Assembly (NCBI GenBank): GCA_028822475.1
Contig: JAPKDT010000144.1
Location: 1 to 5,530 of the forward strand
From: SAR324 cluster bacterium
Lineage (GTDB): Bacteria > SAR324 > NAC60-12
Direction: 5' to 3'
DNA: 5,530 bases
Of the stretch, positions 1 to 5,530 are shown one piece after another. How positions within the stretch are numbered: position 1 is the stretch's first letter; each line of letters opens with the position of its first letter. The translations under genes and the position numbers were made by a program. The notes below the pieces were generated by a model that searched no databases, was not told the origin of the DNA, and saw only the letters and a program-made list of their open reading frames with translations.

Positions 1-600
1 TTTACCTTCTTCATCATGCCCCTCTATTGGAACAATTTCCTTTTCAAAACGTTTGGATTTTGTAGCCTGTGACGCATTTTTATGTGAACGCAAAGCAAAT
101 GAATCTTGATCTTCGCGGGATATTTTATGCTGAATTGACAGCATTTCAGCAGTCAAACCCATCATTCCGGATGCCTTCGCAGAAAATTTACTAATGTGTG
201 GATTTGGATCCAAACCATGATCCATCGGAACATGACCCATGTGTTCCACCCCTCCGCAGAAAAACACATCTCCCTGCTCACACATAATTGACATTGCTGC
301 AGTATGAACTGCAGTCATAGAAGATCCACACAAACGATTAACGGTCTGAGCAGAACAACTATGCGGCAGTGATGTCATCAACGAAGCAAAGCGGGCTATA
401 TTAAAACCCTGTTCTTTAGTCTGGTTAACGCAGCCCCAGATTACATCTTCCACATCCTCCGGATTCAGTTCCGGATAACGATTCAACAATTCATTAATCA
501 GTGCTGCCGACAAATTTTCAGCACGTATATTCCGGAACATTCCTCCTTTTGAACGTCCCATTGGTGTACGAACAGCATCTATTAATACGGCTTCCTGCAT
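1..600 (-). CDS. fadA: 3-ketoacyl-CoA thiolase FadA (beta subunit of the fatty-acid oxidation complex), 3' end outside window
   Basis: This gene encodes the acetyl-CoA C-acyltransferase that carries out the last step of beta-oxidation, cleaving 3-ketoacyl-CoA with CoA to give acetyl-CoA and a shortened acyl-CoA. I translated it from the ATG at 600 back to base 1: 200 codons with no stop, about half the usual length of roughly 390. The N-terminus (AVLIDAVRTPMGRSKGG), the WGCV and EQGFNIAR segments, and GGVEHMGHVPM all closely resemble E. coli FadA. The nucleophilic cysteine that forms the acyl-enzyme lies in VNRLCGSSM at residue 91, the same position as in E. coli. The second catalytic Cys and the His lie in the missing C-terminal half. 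An AAAAGG Shine-Dalgarno-like stretch (606-611) lies 5 bases before the ATG. The gene follows fadB on the same strand after 130 bases. In the family, FadA binds FadB in a soluble alpha2-beta2 complex. Identity is very secure; whether the gene is intact beyond the window is unknown. Confidence 0.95.
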   Translation of the reverse strand, partial: MQEAVLIDAVRTPMGRSKGGMFRNIRAENLSAALINELLNRYPELNPEDVEDVIWGCVNQTKEQGFNIARFASLMTSLPHSCSAQTVNRLCGSSMTAVHTAAMSIMCEQGDVFFCGGVEHMGHVPMDHGLDPNPHISKFSAKASGMMGLTAEMLSIQHKISREDQDSFALRSHKNASQATKSKRFEKEIVPIEGHDEEGK

Positions 601-730
601 TACGACCTTTTCAATTTAAAATGTGATGGAACAAACAATTCTAGATAATAAACAAATGCTCGTCTAATTCTAACACTACTTTGTTCTGAACTGTAAAATT
701 AATTAATGATTTTTTGAGCATTATAACTGC
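601..730. other. fadB-fadA intergenic gap (130 bases), AT-rich, no gene
   Basis: I see no open reading frame or RNA gene in this gap. It is much wider than the roughly 10-base gap known between E. coli fadB and fadA. It contains the 10-base palindrome ATTAATTAAT (698-707), which is low-complexity. There is also a 7-base inverted repeat (655-661 AATGCTC with 716-722 GAGCATT), whose 54-base loop is too long for a terminator. No stem followed by a T-run is visible on the minus strand, so read-through from fadB into fadA is likely. Confidence 0.6.
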
Positions 731-747
731 TCACTTAACAGGGTGAA
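720..747 (-). promoter_or_regulatory. possible internal promoter for fadA
   Basis: On the minus strand a perfect TATAAT hexamer (725-720) lies just after the fadB stop codon. Sixteen bases upstream of it is TTCACC (747-742), which matches the sigma70 -35 consensus at 4 of 6 positions and lies within the last codons of fadB. It is correctly oriented to start a fadA transcript about 110 bases before its ATG. AT-rich DNA throws up such hexamers by chance and the -35 is weak, so this is only a candidate. Confidence 0.3.
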
Positions 748-2887
748 ACAACTGTCCTTCCTGGGCCATTTTTCTGATTTGCTCAGTCGGCTCATAAACT
801 TTGCCTAATGCATTATGCTTTTCTGCACGTTGAATTATTTCATTTAAGCCCACATTGTCAGCCCAGCGAAAGATCCCACCTCGAAATGGAGGAAAACCTA
901 AGCCGTAAATCAGCCCCATGTCAACTTCCATCGGAGTCTCGACAATATTATCTTCCAGACAACGGGAGCTTTCCATCAACATTGGAAGCATCATTCTGTC
1001 TATTATTTCGGCGTCACTGATGCTATCATCACTGCCGATGCCCAAATCCTGGAGAAAATCAGCTACTCCCGGGGTTGCTTCTTTTTTCGGTCTGCCCTTT
1101 TTGTCTTTGCTGTGGATATAAAAACCATTTTCGTTTTTTTGACCATACCATTTTTTCTCATACATTTTCGAAATAATAGTCGGTACATCCTGACTCATAC
1201 GATCAGGGAATCCTTCAGCCATCACAACGCCAGCATGAAAAGCGGTGTCAATACCTACCACGTCCAGTAAAAAAGCAGGTCCCATCGGCCAGCCAAATTT
1301 TTCCATCACTTTATCAATGCGTTCAAAATCAACTCCGTCATTAACTAAACCTGAGAATCCTGCAAAATATGGAAATAACACTCTATTAATAAGAAAGCCA
1401 GGACAATCATTGACCACAATCGGACTTTTTCCCATTGCGGCTGCATAAGCGACAGTTGCAGCAATAGTCAACTCACTGCTCTTTTCTCCACGAATTACTT
1501 CAACCAGCGGCATCCGGTGGACAGGATTGAAAAAGTGCATTCCACAAAACTGTTCCGGACGCTTCAAACCTTGGGCCAGTTTTGTGATTGAAATGGTGGA
1601 GGTATTAGAAGTTAAAATCGCGTTTTCTCTGAGTAAAGATTCGGTTTCGGCCAAGACAATTTTTTTGACGCTTTCTTTTTCAACCACAGCTTCAACCACC
1701 AAATCCGCGTCTTTTAAATTTTCATAAGACAGCGTCGGCGTGATTCCGGTTAAAACCTGGGCCATTTTTTTCGGTTCCATGCGGCCACGATCCACACGTT
1801 TCTGCATAATTTTTGTAGCTTCACTCATGCCTAAATCGAGTTGCGCTTGCGCAATATCTTTCATAGCAATCGGAATGCCTCTGTATGACGATTGATAAGC
1901 CACCCCGCCGCCCATAATACCTGCTCCGAGAACTGCCGCCCTTTTTACCGGTCCAGCTTGCTTTGCAGATTGTTTTGCTTTTTTCTTGAGCAGTTGGTCA
2001 CCTAAAAACAAACCGATTAAAGCCGTTGCCTCCTTTGACTTGGCAAGTTCAGCAAAGCCTTCAGCCTCAATCTCCAAAGCCCCTTCCAAAGTAAACCTTG
2101 CGCTAGCCTGCATAACTCCGACAATGGTCAATGGAGCCGGATAATTCGGTCCAGCCTTTCCGGCAATGAAAGCCCGTGCAGTTTCAAAGGTCATCATTGC
2201 CTCATTTTCATTCAGTTTTAACGCCTCAAGTTTTTCCGCACGTTTTGCCTGCCAGTCCAATTCACCTTCGATTGCCCTGGTCAGCAGATCCAAAGCTGCG
2301 TCCCTCAATATTTCAGGTTCAACAACAGCATCGACTGCACCTATTTGCAGTGCTTTTTCAGGCTTATTCTCTGTCCCTCCGGCAATCCATTCCAGTGCGT
2401 TGTCTGCACCAACTAGACGCGGCAGACGAGATGTGCCTCCAAATCCTGGCAGCAAACCAAGCTTCACTTCCGGAAGTCCAACTATGGCTTTTGTTGAAGC
2501 CACCCTGTATGTACAGGCCAGACCTAACTCAAAACCTCCTCCCAGCGCATAACCGTTGATGGCACAAACACTTGGGAAATGCAGGTTCTCCAAATCCGTA
2601 AAAACCTGTTGTGCCTCCCTAACCCACTGAACCAACTCGTCCTGTGGAACTTGAAACCCTTTTAGAAATTCTGTAATATCGGCTCCAACAATGAAAACAC
2701 TCTTCCCGCTGGAGACCAGGAGGCCACTGACTGATTTATCAGCTTCCAACTCTTTGACTACCTCACTAAGTTCTGAAAGAGAGTTTTGATCAAATTTATT
2801 GACCGATTCTCCCTGTGCATCAAATGTCAACTCTACAATATTATTTCCCAGAGTACGGCACTGTATAGCCTGGCCTTTATATTCCAT
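731..2887 (-). CDS. fadB: Fatty-acid oxidation complex alpha subunit FadB (enoyl-CoA hydratase / 3-hydroxyacyl-CoA dehydrogenase)
   Basis: This 718-residue multifunctional enzyme catalyses the middle two steps of beta-oxidation; family members also have enoyl-CoA isomerase activity. The N-terminal crotonase domain (about 1-190) has the AFIVGADITEF-like segment FIVGADITEF, the oxyanion-hole loop NGYALGGG, and both catalytic acids, Glu120 (GGGFE) and Glu140 (GLPE), matching E. coli Glu119 and Glu139. A linker leads to the NAD-binding Rossmann domain, with GAGIMGGG at 321-328. The dehydrogenase catalytic pair is His451 (MHFFNPVHRMP) and Glu463 (PLVE). Two C-terminal 3HCDH domains follow (about 496-590 and 625-718), including NDCPGFLINRVL and YGLGFPPFRGG. 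The length is near E. coli FadB (729); the difference is mainly a shorter C-terminal tail. The ATG at 2887 is supported by AAGGAA (2891-2896) and by the family-typical start MEYKG. It lies 47 bases after fadE and upstream of fadA, so co-transcription is likely. All key residues are present. Confidence 0.97.
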   Translation of the reverse strand: MEYKGQAIQCRTLGNNIVELTFDAQGESVNKFDQNSLSELSEVVKELEADKSVSGLLVSSGKSVFIVGADITEFLKGFQVPQDELVQWVREAQQVFTDLENLHFPSVCAINGYALGGGFELGLACTYRVASTKAIVGLPEVKLGLLPGFGGTSRLPRLVGADNALEWIAGGTENKPEKALQIGAVDAVVEPEILRDAALDLLTRAIEGELDWQAKRAEKLEALKLNENEAMMTFETARAFIAGKAGPNYPAPLTIVGVMQASARFTLEGALEIEAEGFAELAKSKEATALIGLFLGDQLLKKKAKQSAKQAGPVKRAAVLGAGIMGGGVAYQSSYRGIPIAMKDIAQAQLDLGMSEATKIMQKRVDRGRMEPKKMAQVLTGITPTLSYENLKDADLVVEAVVEKESVKKIVLAETESLLRENAILTSNTSTISITKLAQGLKRPEQFCGMHFFNPVHRMPLVEVIRGEKSSELTIAATVAYAAAMGKSPIVVNDCPGFLINRVLFPYFAGFSGLVNDGVDFERIDKVMEKFGWPMGPAFLLDVVGIDTAFHAGVVMAEGFPDRMSQDVPTIISKMYEKKWYGQKNENGFYIHSKDKKGRPKKEATPGVADFLQDLGIGSDDSISDAEIIDRMMLPMLMESSRCLEDNIVETPMEVDMGLIYGLGFPPFRGGIFRWADNVGLNEIIQRAEKHNALGKVYEPTEQIRKMAQEGQLFHPVK

Positions 2888-2908
2888 AATTTCCTTATTA
2901 AAACAGTA

Positions 2909-2930
2909 GGGCGGTTTTACATGTCCGCCT
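2909..2930 (-). repeat. GC-rich intercistronic inverted repeat between fadE and fadB
   Basis: In the 47-base fadE-fadB gap, GGCGG (2910-2914) pairs with CCGCC (2925-2929). A possible G-U closing pair (2909/2930) and a 10-base loop complete the hairpin. It stands out against the AT-rich flanks. On the transcribed minus strand it starts 5 bases after the fadE stop and ends about a dozen bases before the fadB Shine-Dalgarno. No proper T-run follows (CTACTGTTTT comes next), so a strong intrinsic terminator is unlikely. A transcript-stabilising, processing or partial-attenuation role is possible but inferred. Confidence 0.45.
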
Positions 2931-2934
2931 CATT

Positions 2935-4785
2935 TCAAAAAACAATTTCTAACGCATCGAAGTTTTGCTTTCTGCCTCCTGCAAGCAAAGCTTCAAATTG
3001 TGGAATTATTGCCTCAACAAAATAACGTGTTGTTTTAAGTTTGTTTGCATAAAAAAGCGCGTCTTCATTCTCTTTCAGAAAACTTGAATCAGCAAGGTCA
3101 CCGACTCCATTTTCAGTTTTTATTTGTCCCAATTTTTCTGTGGCAACGACGGCTTGCTGCAACAAGAGCCAACCTGCTGAAATTGAGGAAATATACATCA
3201 AAAACGGAGTTGCATAAAGTGCAACACCTTCCATACCCCTTATTTTCAGTACTTCTTGTGAGCCCAAAAATGTTTCATAAAGTGTTTCACAGTGCCCCTC
3301 AAATGTTTTGAATATTTCACTAAGTTCCGGATGTTCCCTGTGTTTTTCAATCGACTGACTAAACTGTTCCATCAATTGCTGAAAAAGAATTCCGTCATTC
3401 TGTATCATTTTCCGCCCCACCAGGTCCAGGGCTTGAATATCAGTCGTTCCTTCGTAAATAGGCGCAATACGGGCATCGCGAAAAAGTTGTTCCATAGGAA
3501 AATCTTTGGTGTATCCAACACCGCCAAGTACTTGAATTCCGACTTGAACTACATCCAGACCAACCTCTGTACACCAGCCTTTGCACATCGGTGTCAGCAA
3601 ATCCACCATGTTTTGTGCTTTTTGCCGTTCTTCATCTGTTTTTGCAATTAGTTCCAAGTCCAATTGAAAAACAGTATAATAGAGCAAAGCACGCATAGCT
3701 TCGACTTTGGCCTTCATATTGATCAAGTTGAGTCGTACCGCAGGATGTTCGACAATCGTAACACGAGGTGCTTCCGAATCACGAATTTTTGAAATATTTG
3801 TGCCCTGCACACGCTCGTATGCGTAAGTTTTAGCGTTTTCATATGCAGCGCCTGCCAGAGACAAACCTATCAATCCGGTAAAAATACGTGCCCCATTCAT
3901 CATCATGAACATTGAGGAAATTCCCTTGCCTTCTTCTCCAATAATCCAACCCAGGCAATCCCCGTTTTCTCCAAAATTCAAAACTGCAGTGGGGCTGGCA
4001 TGGATTCCCAATTTATCTTCAATGGAGACAACAGTGACATCGTTCCAGTCTCCAAGCGAACCATCATCATTCACACGTGTGTGAGGGACTATGAACAGGC
4101 TCAAACCTTTCGTTCCATCCGGAGCACCTTTGACTCTAGCCAGTACTGCGTGAATCACGTTTTCACCCAAATCACTGTCACCTGAAGAAATCCAGCACTT
4201 GGAGCCTTTGATCTTGTAAACTCCGTCTTCGACTGATTCAGCACTGGTCGTACCTGCTCCGACATCCGAACCGGCCTGAGGTTCACTCAAGCACATGGTC
4301 CCCGTAAACTTACCTTGATACATCTTAGCTACATACTTTTGTTTCAGAGAGTCAGAACCATAGGTCTCAATCAGATCAGCAGCTCCGGTAGTCAGTCCAA
4401 AAAACATGCTCAGCCCAAGATTTGCTCCGTTCATTGCCTCATTGACAATTAATACGAGTGTTGCAGGAGCACCCATTCCGCCATATTCCTGAGACACTCC
4501 CATCGAAGCCCATCCAAGTTCATAAGATTGTTGATAAGGTTCATGCAGGCATTTTGGCACTTTTACGCGGCCGTCTTCGATTCTGCACCCTTCACGATCA
4601 CTTTCAGAACGTGTTGGTGAAACCACATCAATCGCAAAACGGATACCTTCCTGAACCATCAAGTCAAGCGTATCTTGATCAAATTCAGCAAATTTTTCTG
4701 ACTCGCTGAGTTGACCAATTTTAAGCCATTCATGTGCAGCGAAACGAATATCACGCTGATCAAGAGTTAATTCAGTACTGCTCAT
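2935..4785 (-). CDS. Acyl-CoA dehydrogenase of the ~600-residue type with extra C-terminal domain (FadE-like)
   Basis: This FAD enzyme oxidises acyl-CoA to trans-2-enoyl-CoA, the first step of beta-oxidation. It has 616 residues and belongs to the long ACAD group that includes Pseudomonas FadE1/FadE2-type enzymes and DmdC (methylmercaptopropionyl-CoA dehydrogenase), not the roughly 814-residue E. coli FadE. A short N-terminal extension (about 1-35, with LDQRDIRFAAHEW) precedes the ACAD N domain (about 40-160). The middle domain holds CLSEPQAGSD (165-174) and KCWISSG (196-202). The C-terminal helical domain has QVLGGVGYTKDFP (418-430), and the catalytic base is Glu445 in APIYEGTTDIQ. Residues from about 470 on form the extra helical domain typical of this group. 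An in-frame TAA at 4794-4792 blocks a longer start. The region before the ATG (tatctctaaaatata) has no obvious Shine-Dalgarno. Placement with fadB and fadA favours a fatty-acid substrate over DMSP-derived acyl-CoA; chain length cannot be read from sequence. I left the symbol blank because fadE covers several distinct subfamilies. Confidence 0.93.
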   Translation of the reverse strand: MSSTELTLDQRDIRFAAHEWLKIGQLSESEKFAEFDQDTLDLMVQEGIRFAIDVVSPTRSESDREGCRIEDGRVKVPKCLHEPYQQSYELGWASMGVSQEYGGMGAPATLVLIVNEAMNGANLGLSMFFGLTTGAADLIETYGSDSLKQKYVAKMYQGKFTGTMCLSEPQAGSDVGAGTTSAESVEDGVYKIKGSKCWISSGDSDLGENVIHAVLARVKGAPDGTKGLSLFIVPHTRVNDDGSLGDWNDVTVVSIEDKLGIHASPTAVLNFGENGDCLGWIIGEEGKGISSMFMMMNGARIFTGLIGLSLAGAAYENAKTYAYERVQGTNISKIRDSEAPRVTIVEHPAVRLNLINMKAKVEAMRALLYYTVFQLDLELIAKTDEERQKAQNMVDLLTPMCKGWCTEVGLDVVQVGIQVLGGVGYTKDFPMEQLFRDARIAPIYEGTTDIQALDLVGRKMIQNDGILFQQLMEQFSQSIEKHREHPELSEIFKTFEGHCETLYETFLGSQEVLKIRGMEGVALYATPFLMYISSISAGWLLLQQAVVATEKLGQIKTENGVGDLADSSFLKENEDALFYANKLKTTRYFVEAIIPQFEALLAGGRKQNFDALEIVF

Positions 4786-4886
4786 TATATTTTAGAGATA
4801 TTGCAGATAACAATTAATGGATTTACAGTTTAAAAAATTAATCTTTAAGACTGCATGCTTTTAAATTACCTTAATTAGTGTGGAGA

Positions 4887-4899
4887 AGAAAGACTTTTC
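4887..4899. repeat. 13-base direct repeat, copy 1
   Basis: AGAAAGACTTTTC occurs here and again at 5072-5084, an exact match bounded by mismatches on both sides. This copy runs into the TTTCCGGAAA palindrome at 4896-4905. Two exact 13-mers in 300 bases are unlikely by chance, although the AT-rich composition raises the odds. They could be a duplicated regulatory site; no function is known. Confidence 0.6.
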
Positions 4900-4905
4900 C
4901 GGAAA
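4896..4905. promoter_or_regulatory. Perfect 10-base palindrome, possible operator
   Basis: TTTCCGGAAA is a perfect palindrome about 110 bases upstream of the fadE start. The symmetry stops at T4895/G4906. It could bind a dimeric regulator. It does not match any fatty-acid regulator operator that I can name with confidence, and a 10-base palindrome can arise by chance. Confidence 0.3.
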
Positions 4906-4935
4906 GATTGGATTTGGAAAAACAAACCTATTTGC

Positions 4936-4976
4936 ATAGTATTTGACGATCAAAGTATTAGGGATACTTTTACTAT
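4936..4976. promoter_or_regulatory. Cluster of overlapping inverted repeats, possible operator for the divergent promoters
   Basis: Near the midpoint of the divergent region, AAAGTAT-TAGGG-ATACTTT (4952-4970) is a perfect 7-base inverted repeat with a 5-base spacer. It overlaps by three bases a second inverted repeat, TTTGA-CGA-TCAAA (4942-4954). An outer pair, ATAGTA (4936-4941) and TACTAT (4971-4976), flanks both but is not on the same centre. The cluster lies just upstream of the candidate rightward -35 at 4977. TTGACG (4943-4948) within it also resembles a -35 hexamer. The arrangement suits a dimeric transcription factor acting on one or both units. The regulator is unknown, and I do not see a clear E. 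coli FadR-type site. Confidence 0.45.
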
Positions 4977-5004
4977 TTGGGACAGTTTGTGCAAAAGTTA
5001 TAAA
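4977..5004 (+). promoter_or_regulatory. Candidate sigma70-type promoter for ftsL
   Basis: TTGGGA (4977-4982, 4 of 6 to the -35 consensus) is followed after 16 bases by TATAAA (4999-5004, 5 of 6 to the -10 consensus). Transcription would begin near 5011, leaving a leader of about 75 bases before the ftsL ATG. The site lies directly beside the inverted-repeat cluster. An alternative -10-like TATATA/TATAAA sits at 5017-5024 without a well-placed -35. This is inferred from hexamers only. Confidence 0.4.
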
Positions 5005-5071
5005 TGTGACCTTTTTTATATAAATTAAAGAAGATAGCAAAACCGGAATAAACGTAGTTTCAGTTTTTATT

Positions 5072-5084
5072 AGAAAGACTTTTC
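5072..5084. repeat. 13-base direct repeat, copy 2, overlapping the ftsL ribosome-binding region
   Basis: This is the second exact copy of AGAAAGACTTTTC (first at 4887-4899, 185 bases away). It ends one base before the ftsL ATG, so it covers the stretch where the ribosome binds; its AGAAAGA part is the only purine-rich, weak Shine-Dalgarno-like sequence there. A role in translation or regulation is possible but unproven. Confidence 0.6.
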
Positions 5085-5085
5085 A

Positions 5086-5472
5086 ATGTCCCTTAGTTCT
5101 ATTGTACATTCTGCCAGGCGAAAACCCAGATCTTTAAAACATCAATTTCGCTGGAAACTGGTGCCTCGATTCATATGGCAGTCTATGCAATCTTTTCGCG
5201 TAACATTACTGGTTTGGGGTCTGGTAACAATTGGGTGTATTTTTTATCTTTCACAATGGATGAATTACCGTCAAGTTGCACACCGCATTGATTCGCTGGA
5301 AACAAAGCATTCAAAAATGTTTTACCAGTTAGAATTGCTGGAAGTAGAAACCAGCTATCTTACACGTCCCCAGCGACTGGAAGCTCTGGCGGGAAAAACA
5401 ATGATTTTGGCCTCTCCGGACACAGTACAGTATCAACTTTCCTGGGTTGATGTAAGCAGCAGCGCTGAATAG
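5086..5472 (+). CDS. ftsL: Cell division protein FtsL
   Basis: This 128-residue bitopic inner-membrane protein fits FtsL, which joins FtsB and FtsQ in the divisome and helps activate septal peptidoglycan synthesis by FtsW/FtsI. The basic cytoplasmic N-terminus (about 1-37, rich in Arg and Lys) is followed by one transmembrane segment (about 38-57, FRVTLLVWGLVTIGCIFYL). A periplasmic coiled-coil-like helix comes next (about 58-92, with Leu, Val and Ile at heptad-like spacing). The C-terminal motif TRPQRLEALAGKTMILASPD (93-112) matches the FtsL family pattern of Arg-x-Glu, Ala, Met, Pro. E. coli FtsL is similar in size (121) and layout. The ATG at 5086 has only a weak purine-rich AGAAAGA ribosome site. 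A probable ftsI start follows 7 bases after the stop, as in dcw clusters, which strengthens the call. FtsB/DivIC proteins look alike but usually lack this motif and gene context. The usual upstream gene rsmH is absent. Identity rests on architecture and context because FtsL sequences diverge quickly. Confidence 0.8.
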   Translation: MSLSSIVHSARRKPRSLKHQFRWKLVPRFIWQSMQSFRVTLLVWGLVTIGCIFYLSQWMNYRQVAHRIDSLETKHSKMFYQLELLEVETSYLTRPQRLEALAGKTMILASPDTVQYQLSWVDVSSSAE

Positions 5473-5479
5473 GACTAAT

Positions 5480-5530
5480 ATGAATCATTCTCCGCATTTT
5501 CAGCTCTACAGTTTCAAAACACGTCTCCTC
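5480..5530 (+). CDS. ftsI: Start of a probable ftsI gene (septal peptidoglycan transpeptidase, PBP3), truncated by the window edge
   Basis: Only 17 codons are visible: MNHSPHFQLYSFKTRLL. They start at an ATG 7 bases after the ftsL stop. AGGA (5471-5474), overlapping that stop codon, lies 5 bases before the ATG and is a good Shine-Dalgarno, which fixes the start. The short polar and basic beginning running into KTRLL fits the cytoplasmic N-terminus just before the FtsI membrane anchor. No catalytic motif (SxxK, SxN, KTG) is inside the window, so the call depends mostly on the conserved ftsL-ftsI order of dcw clusters. Another membrane protein gene cannot be excluded. Confidence 0.55.
   Translation, partial: MNHSPHFQLYSFKTRLL

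Larger units (their letters stand above)
4786..5085. promoter_or_regulatory. Divergent intergenic regulatory region between the fad operon and ftsL
   Basis: These 300 non-coding bases separate the starts of two divergent transcription units, so promoters for both should lie here. The left half (4786-4880) is very AT-rich, and several weak -10-like hexamers there prevent a confident fad promoter call. It includes a small AATTA-CCT-TAATT inverted repeat (4864-4876). The middle carries a TTTCCGGAAA palindrome and overlapping inverted repeats, described separately. The right half has a plausible rightward promoter. I found no tRNA, riboswitch or terminator, and no convincing small ORF. Confidence 0.7.

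Noticed and set aside
529..531. FadB lacking one residue at KVMEKFGWPMG compared with E. coli KVMEKQFGWPMG as a sign of a frameshift or error
   Set aside because: It is a single-residue indel in a loop, the frame stays open, and the flanking conserved motifs are intact (numbers are FadB residues, not bases).
689..697. AACTGTAAA shared, in inverted orientation, with 4822-4830 as a common fad operator
   Set aside because: A 9-base match between two AT-rich gaps is expected by chance at appreciable frequency, and the orientation relative to the genes differs.
655..722. AATGCTC/GAGCATT inverted repeat as a terminator after fadB
   Set aside because: The 54-base loop is too large and no GC-rich stem with a following T-run exists on the minus strand.
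2166..2559. Two plus-strand open frames of about 127 codons opposite fadB
   Set aside because: They lie fully antisense to a certain gene, overlap each other in different frames, and show no recognisable domain or ribosome site; they are shadows of fadB codon usage.
3292..3651. 119-codon plus-strand open frame opposite the acyl-CoA dehydrogenase
   Set aside because: It is antisense to a well-supported gene and its translation has no recognisable family features. The other plus-strand frames between 808 and 4709 are rejected for the same reason.
4977..4983. TGGGA near the ftsL promoter as a possible MraZ-binding box
   Set aside because: MraZ sites need several TGGGN repeats at regular spacing; only one is present here, and nearby TTGGA copies (around 4908-4918) do not fit the pattern.

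Overview
The window is a piece of bacterial chromosome with two divergent gene groups and a 300-base intergenic region between them. Base composition is AT-leaning, judged by eye. The protein families are proteobacterial in style: a fadB-fadA pair of the E. coli type and an FtsL with a Gram-negative-like layout. The exact lineage cannot be fixed from this sequence; a gammaproteobacterium or a deeper marine proteobacterial-type lineage would both fit.

Minus strand, 4785 down to the left edge: a fatty-acid beta-oxidation cluster in the order fadE-like acyl-CoA dehydrogenase (2935-4785), fadB (731-2887), fadA (1-600, 3' end outside the window). Together these cover every chemical step of the cycle: the dehydrogenase makes the trans-2-enoyl-CoA, FadB hydrates it and oxidises the 3-hydroxyacyl-CoA, and the FadA thiolase releases acetyl-CoA. 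Gaps are 47 bases (fadE-fadB, holding a GC-rich inverted repeat) and 130 bases (fadB-fadA, with a possible internal promoter).

Centre, 4786-5085: a non-coding divergent promoter region. It holds overlapping inverted repeats near its middle (4936-4976), a 10-base palindrome (4896-4905), an exact 13-base direct repeat (4887-4899 and 5072-5084), and a plausible sigma70-type promoter facing right.

Plus strand, 5086 to the right edge: ftsL (5086-5472), then the first 17 codons of what is probably ftsI (from 5480). This looks like the ftsL-ftsI part of a division and cell wall (dcw) cluster. The usual upstream partners mraZ and rsmH are absent, and the fatty-acid operon sits there instead.

Nothing here amounts to a new biological system. 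The points most worth a second look are the unusual fad/dcw junction and the repeats in the shared intergenic region.
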